A DNA stretch of 64,000 bases from Maylandia zebra. Taxonomy: Eukaryota; Chordata; Actinopteri; Cichliformes; Cichlidae. The notes below the pieces were generated by a model, which did not search any database, was not told where the DNA came from, and saw only the letters and a program-made list of their open reading frames with translations. Within the stretch, counting starts at the first letter, position 1. Every line of letters starts with the position of its first letter. Positions 43,945 to 64,000 of this stretch are shown here, in pieces. Where the stretch lies: assembly GCF_041146795.1 (NCBI RefSeq), contig NC_135177.1:21436560-21500559 (forward strand), given 5' to 3'. The position numbers and the translations under genes were made by a program.

Positions 43945-44269
43945 TATTTAAGGACCGGCTTGTAGGCCTCTCAAAATAATAATTATCATATTAAATCTGT
44001 TCAACAGTGATCCACTTAAAGCCTGCAGAACTGCCCTGCTTCTTTGGACTGCCTTTGCTTTAAAATGATTAATGGAGACTTTCAGTTCAGTTTAACCAAT
44101 CCTCCCAGCTGGTTACTCCACCTGTAAGGAAAAACATGTACCTGTAGCTCACCTGCCCACTCCACCTTCCTGGAATCCTGTCTGCCTGCCAGCTGCCTCT
44201 CTGGATCACCTGCATGAGGACCAGACAAATAAGGTCTTATCTACTCATTCAATACTCGCTACACTTTTA

Positions 44270-44640
44270 GGATAAAATCTATAAAGCTGCAGCTGAGTCC
44301 AGTCTTTGTTTCTGTGTGTGTCTATTTTTCTATGTTAGCCTCTGTTTTCTCCTTAGTTTTGCCTGTGTCCTCACCTTGTTAATTTCAGGTGTGTCTTGTT
44401 ACCCTGCTGTGTCAACTACCCTGATTATCTTCGTGTGTTTCCTGTGTATCCCTCAGTCCCTGTCTTGAGTTTTTTTTGTGTGTTTTCCTTGTCTAAGTGT
44501 ATAAAACCCCTGTGATATACTCACACGAATTCACTTCTGGAGATGTTTTGGATTAAAGGAACCCTAATTCTCATTGCTGTGGACCCTCTCTTTCATCATA
44601 TAAGTCACCTGTGCCTTCTGACCGAGGATAGGAAAATCCT
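44270..44640. repeat. Possible solo-LTR-like repeat
   Basis: T-rich, CTGTGT-rich segment with a TATA-like gtataaaacccc and a later ATTAAAGGAACC, the layout of a fish retroelement LTR. I cannot define ends or a target duplication. Could also be unrelated unique sequence. Confidence 0.25.
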
Positions 44641-45181
44641 GCTGTAATTTGCCAGTTTATTAAGCACACAGATGTCCAGTTCACTAAGTGTTTTGTTTTG
44701 TTCTCTCGTGGACCTTGCTCTTTTGACTGTGACATCAACCTGAATAAAGGTTCACATTGGTTTATCCACAGCACCTTTACTTCCTGAGGCAAATTAAGCT
44801 GACAACCTATAAGTGGACTTGTTTGGAAGTCCATGAAATATTGTTCCTGATGTTTACTCATTGCAATTACTCATCATATTATGATGGCAATTAGCTCAGG
44901 GATCCTAAAAAATAAATGGTTCACAAGTCATACATAGCAAAAAGCTTAGTTAAACTGAACTTTTCCACAATCAAACAGAATGTTAATAAGCACGATCGAT
45001 GAGAAAGCCTATTGAGTTGTTTTAAAGTGTTTTAAAAGGCAGTTTTACTGTTTAGGATTTTCTTAAAAGTATGGAAAGTAAAAGTATTCTTAAAAACATG
45101 CTTTATGGTAGGCTTATGAGAAAGCAGCAGCATCTACTGTCCAGATAAGTTTTGTCATTCACTAAGACACCAGTGATTTAA

Positions 45182-45204
45182 CCCCCCCCCCCCCCCCCCC
45201 CCCC
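45182..45204. repeat. Poly(C) run of about 23
   Basis: Uninterrupted C tract followed by an A run. The length may be unreliable because such tracts sequence poorly. Confidence 0.9.
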
Positions 45205-46499
45205 AAAAAAAACCAGCTTAAAATAAATCACACAAAAATCTGTCCCTCAAAAAAAGAACCAAAAGAACCCCAAAGAGATCCCCCAAACTAAGGTGCATAA
45301 AGACACCAGAGAAAGGCTCAATGACTGATTGTTATAGAGCATTATATCATATCACAGCTATTCCTGTGTATGTAAATGAATAATATTACTACTTTACAGG
45401 AATGCAGGTTGTTTTGTCCAAGTATGTGAGCCCTAAAGTACTCAATATGTAGACAAACACACACGAACACACTTTAGATTTAAAAGGAAAGAACTCCGTG
45501 ATATTTGAAGTATGTCAAAGGCAGCCAGCTGCTGAGCTGTGTGACCAGTCCAAAAGGTCCCGACCAACTGGTTTACTGATTATAGGGGCTTTGTCCTTTA
45601 TCTGAACCGTCATTTAGTGTTGTAAGTGAAATGTAAAATGTTTCTCTGTGAAGTGCGAATGCTAAAACCCCCTTAAACAAAGCGCATCCAAAAACCCTTG
45701 GTATGGAGAGTGTCATTGTAAGCAGGTCTTGAGAGGTCCAGTGTGAGAGGTCCAGACCCAAAGGACTAACCCATCATGCATCTGTGGTCTTTATTTACCC
45801 TTTTTACAACTCATTTCTTCAACTCTACTATTTAGAAAGTGGAATAAAACGAAAAAGTGGAGAAAAACGAAGAAGAGCGCATGGATGGGATTTTGGTGAA
45901 AAGGAAGAGTCTGCTGTTTTCATTCAAAACCACTAGAGGGCGCCCTCCCCCCTTCGATGCAAGTGAAAGAGATCATTATAAGAGACAGCAGGAAACATGA
46001 ACAGAAGCACATGTGAGTTTTAAGATGTTAAATATAAAAAAACTGTAGTAATACCGTTCAGGATTATGGTATGAAATCCCTGTTACTCACACAAAAGCTC
46101 AGTCTATCATCTGGTCGGATGTTACACAGAAACTCATCACACAGAGGTCAGGCGATGGGATTTTGAAAGGAAATCTTTATTATAACGAACAAACAACTCT
46201 TTTATTTATGTGCAGCCAGTATGACCAGAGATGAAAAATAATTGTTTTTTAAAATTTGGTTATACTTTAGGGTTTATATCTTTTCCACATAATAATTTAT
46301 AGCTCTGTCTTAATTATAATAACACATTTCCTTTATTATATTTAATAATAAAGGAGGAGTCAGAGCTTCTTGTAATTTTAAGGTGGGCTTGACTAATAGG
46401 CTTCCTGAAGTTATTTCAGGGTTTTTCAGCTATTTTCCCCCCCACTCTGTCTCGGTCCATCCTTTGTATCTAAACCGAGAAGAAGAAAGAAGAAGAACA

Positions 46500-46809
46500 C
46501 ATGGAAGCTGACCGTTTTCACTGGATTGGTTTTTGTTTCTTAAAGCACTTCACATTGACCAATGAATAACGCAAGAATTACAAAGACATGTAACTCAAGG
46601 GATGAACCAGTGTTGTGTTTACAGGTAACAGCTTAGAAAATAATCAATTATAAATCGTATCTTTAGGCACTGTTACTAGCAGCCTGTCACAAAAACTCGT
46701 TTATTTACATTTCTTTAGTTTAATCCATTAAATTTTTTTTAACGATAACACAGTTTGACAACTATAAAATAGTTTTTTATAGGGTGGCTTGAGATTTTTG
46801 CGCAGTACT
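46500..46809 (-). mobile_element. Tc1-type relic with ACTGTGCAAAA-type end
   Basis: Ends with GGGTGGCTTGAGATTTTTGCGCAGTACT, the same terminal type as the MITE at 58532-58694. Segment 46625-46765 resembles 2830-2960 (ctttaggc..tgttactagcagcctg), so both are decayed copies of one family. No coding content. Confidence 0.45.
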
Positions 46810-46891
46810 TAATATAATATAATATAATATAATATAATATAATATAATATAATATAATATAATATAATATAATATAATATAATATAATATA
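46810..46891. repeat. (TAATA)n pentanucleotide satellite
   Basis: About 16 units of AATAT/TAATA, starting directly after the Tc1-type terminus. Confidence 0.9.
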
Positions 46892-47133
46892 AATAAGTAT
46901 AAATAGAGAACTGTGTTAAATATTTGTGATTTTCTAGTCGGTTGCACAAGCTCTTATTTTGAAAGTTCCAACAGGAAGATCCTAGCGTGACTTATCACAG
47001 TTTTCGGGCCCCTCCTTCAGTGGAGCATCCTCTGTACCCCTCACAGACAGACGGACGTAGACAGCTGGTCGTTCCCTGGCGCACCGGAGCCGTGGACAGC
47101 TCACGGGGACCAGCCACAGACTCAAGCCCGGGG

Positions 47134-62795
<15,662 letters not shown>

Positions 62796-62828
62796 TGAAG
62801 TGTTTTCTACATTTGCTTTTATTTTCAT

Positions 62829-62935
62829 GGTCAAACATAAGGCCCAGGGGCCAGAATTTGCCCGGCAAAGGCTCCTCCAAGGCTCACTGGATGGCTTTGG
62901 AAAACGTGAAGGAGGACATATTTTTTAGTTTTCTT
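62829..62935. mobile_element. hAT-type MITE end
   Basis: Starts GTCAAACATAAGGCCCAGGG, the reverse of the end at 12960-13000, and continues with gccagaatttgcccgg. Only one end recognised. It lies just after rundc3b exon 9. Confidence 0.45.
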
Positions 62936-63275
62936 ACAGCTTTTACCTACAAGAAAAACCTCCCCTATTGCCATTCATACATAAACAAAGTAATTAAGTA
63001 AAAGAAAAATAACTAAATGACAGAAAAGGTCCTCTTCTTGTACTATCAATTATAAAAAAATTCAGCTTTTTTTAATTTAATTTTTACAATGGGTCCACTT
63101 AAAAAAAAAAAAGCTACTAGAAACTTTTCTGTAACTTAACTTAAATGTTTATCTATTAATATTGACAGATTTCTTTCATTTACTACAGCAGAATTTCTTT
63201 ATCATGTAGAAAACAGAAAAAGAAGTTAAAATTGCACTTTTTTTATATTCATTTGGATTACATGTATATTTCATA

Positions 63276-63578
63276 GTGCTGTCAGCACGCTAAACGCGTT
63301 AATGTAGTCATCATGATTAACGCGATTAAAACTTTTAACTCTGTCAACCCGTCTGGAGTGCAGAATGGACAAACTTCGGACAAACTGCCCGAAATGCGTT
63401 GACAGCGACATTCCAGGGATTTTGAGACAGTCTGCGCTCCAGGTGAGTTAATTGTTAATCGTGTTAGTCATGATGCCTGCGTTTAGCTGCATTAACGCAT
63501 TAATGCCAAGTCAACCCCACACGGACTAATCTACGTTAACTCGTTAATGGGGATTTGCCAATTTTGCGCTGACAGCTG
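63276..63578. mobile_element. MITE with GCTGTCAGC ends and ACGCGTTA units
   Basis: GCTGTCAGC at 63278-63286 and its exact complement at 63568-63576 bound a segment rich in inverted units such as AACGCGTTAATG, GATTAACGCGATT and CATTAACGCATTAATG. This layout fits a nonautonomous DNA transposon common in fish; superfamily uncertain. Confidence 0.5.
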
Positions 63579-63864
63579 TAATATTTAAACATCTTTACAG
63601 ATATTCAAGTTTTGCTGGTTTCGTCAACTTAAGATCAAAGTGGGATATATATGGCCCACAATCTCTGCAAGGCCAATAGTACAATACCCTGTGATATGCA
63701 AACCAAAACAGTAAATATTTATTATTCAAACTTTTGGGTTCAGATGAAAAAAAAGTTTGAACAGCCAGCAGGTGGAGCCTCTGTCCTCACGAAGGAACAA
63801 GTTAATTATATCTGCTCTCATTTACATCATTCGTGTTGAGGAACTTTAAAAATAAGCAAGAAGG

Positions 63865-63935
63865 CAAGGCAAGTTTATTTATATAGCACAATTCAACAAC
63901 AAGGTGATTCAAAGCGCTTTACAGAGACATTAAAG
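63865..63935 (-). repeat. SINE/LINE-type tail fragment
   Basis: Minus strand reads GTAAAGCGCTTTGAATCACC, then TTGTTGTTGAATTGTGCTATATAAATAAACTTGCC, a terminal block shared with other fish retroposon tails. Near the right edge, so its extent is unknown. Confidence 0.5.
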
Positions 63936-64000
63936 AACAAAAACAAATAAAAAGCATGATTTAAAATTGATTAAAAAACAAACAAACAAACAAAACACAA

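Noticed and set aside
46810-46891. Repeat array that might suggest a CRISPR or centromere-like satellite
   Set aside because: A simple TAATA pentanucleotide run without spacers and only 82 bases long.

Overview
This is nuclear DNA from a ray-finned (teleost) fish. The evidence is spliced vertebrate genes with GT..AG introns and a dense load of transposon families typical of teleosts: Tc1-like elements, Rex1- and Rex3-type LINEs, R4/Dong-type LINEs, Penelope-like elements, PIF/Harbinger, hAT and piggyBac-like MITEs, and tRNA-derived SINEs. The species cannot be named from this window. Four host genes are present. Exon joins were read by hand and all keep frame.

Layout: (1) 723-3772 (+), a four-exon acyl-CoA-binding protein, closest by eye to acbd7. 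(2) 5448-23254 (+), crot, peroxisomal carnitine O-octanoyltransferase: one noncoding plus 16 coding exons, 612 aa. (3) 39540-24423 (-), one full-length P-glycoprotein-type ABC transporter (abcb4/abcb1 class): 27 coding exons, 1271 aa, tail-to-tail with crot. (4) 47134 to beyond the right edge (+), rundc3b, a RUN-domain protein: nine coding exons, about 360 residues, C-terminus outside the window. abcb and rundc3b are head-to-head across about 7.6 kb of repeat-rich DNA. The order crot - ABCB - rundc3b matches the mammalian CROT - ABCB4 - ABCB1 - RUNDC3B block, but with one ABC gene instead of two.

The acyl-CoA-binding protein and CROT both handle acyl-CoA: the first buffers long-chain acyl-CoA in the cytosol, the second converts medium-chain acyl-CoA to acylcarnitine in peroxisomes. 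The ABC transporter is a plasma-membrane lipid or drug pump, and rundc3b is a likely small-GTPase/vesicle adaptor. No operon-like joint function is implied.

The rest of the window is introns and mobile elements. The most informative parts are nests: a 5'-truncated Rex3 LINE inside a hAT-type MITE (rundc3b intron 5); a Penelope foldback inside a LINE tail inside another repeat (rundc3b intron 1); two foldback MITEs inside a Rex1-type LINE tail (between abcb and rundc3b); and a SINE inside a Harbinger relic (crot intron 13). An R4/Dong-type LINE with a long open RT-endonuclease frame sits between TA-rich tracts in crot intron 2. I found no tRNA or rRNA gene and no CRISPR array, and nothing I would call a new biological system. 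The nested elements and the shared crot/abcb 3' end are the parts most worth checking.
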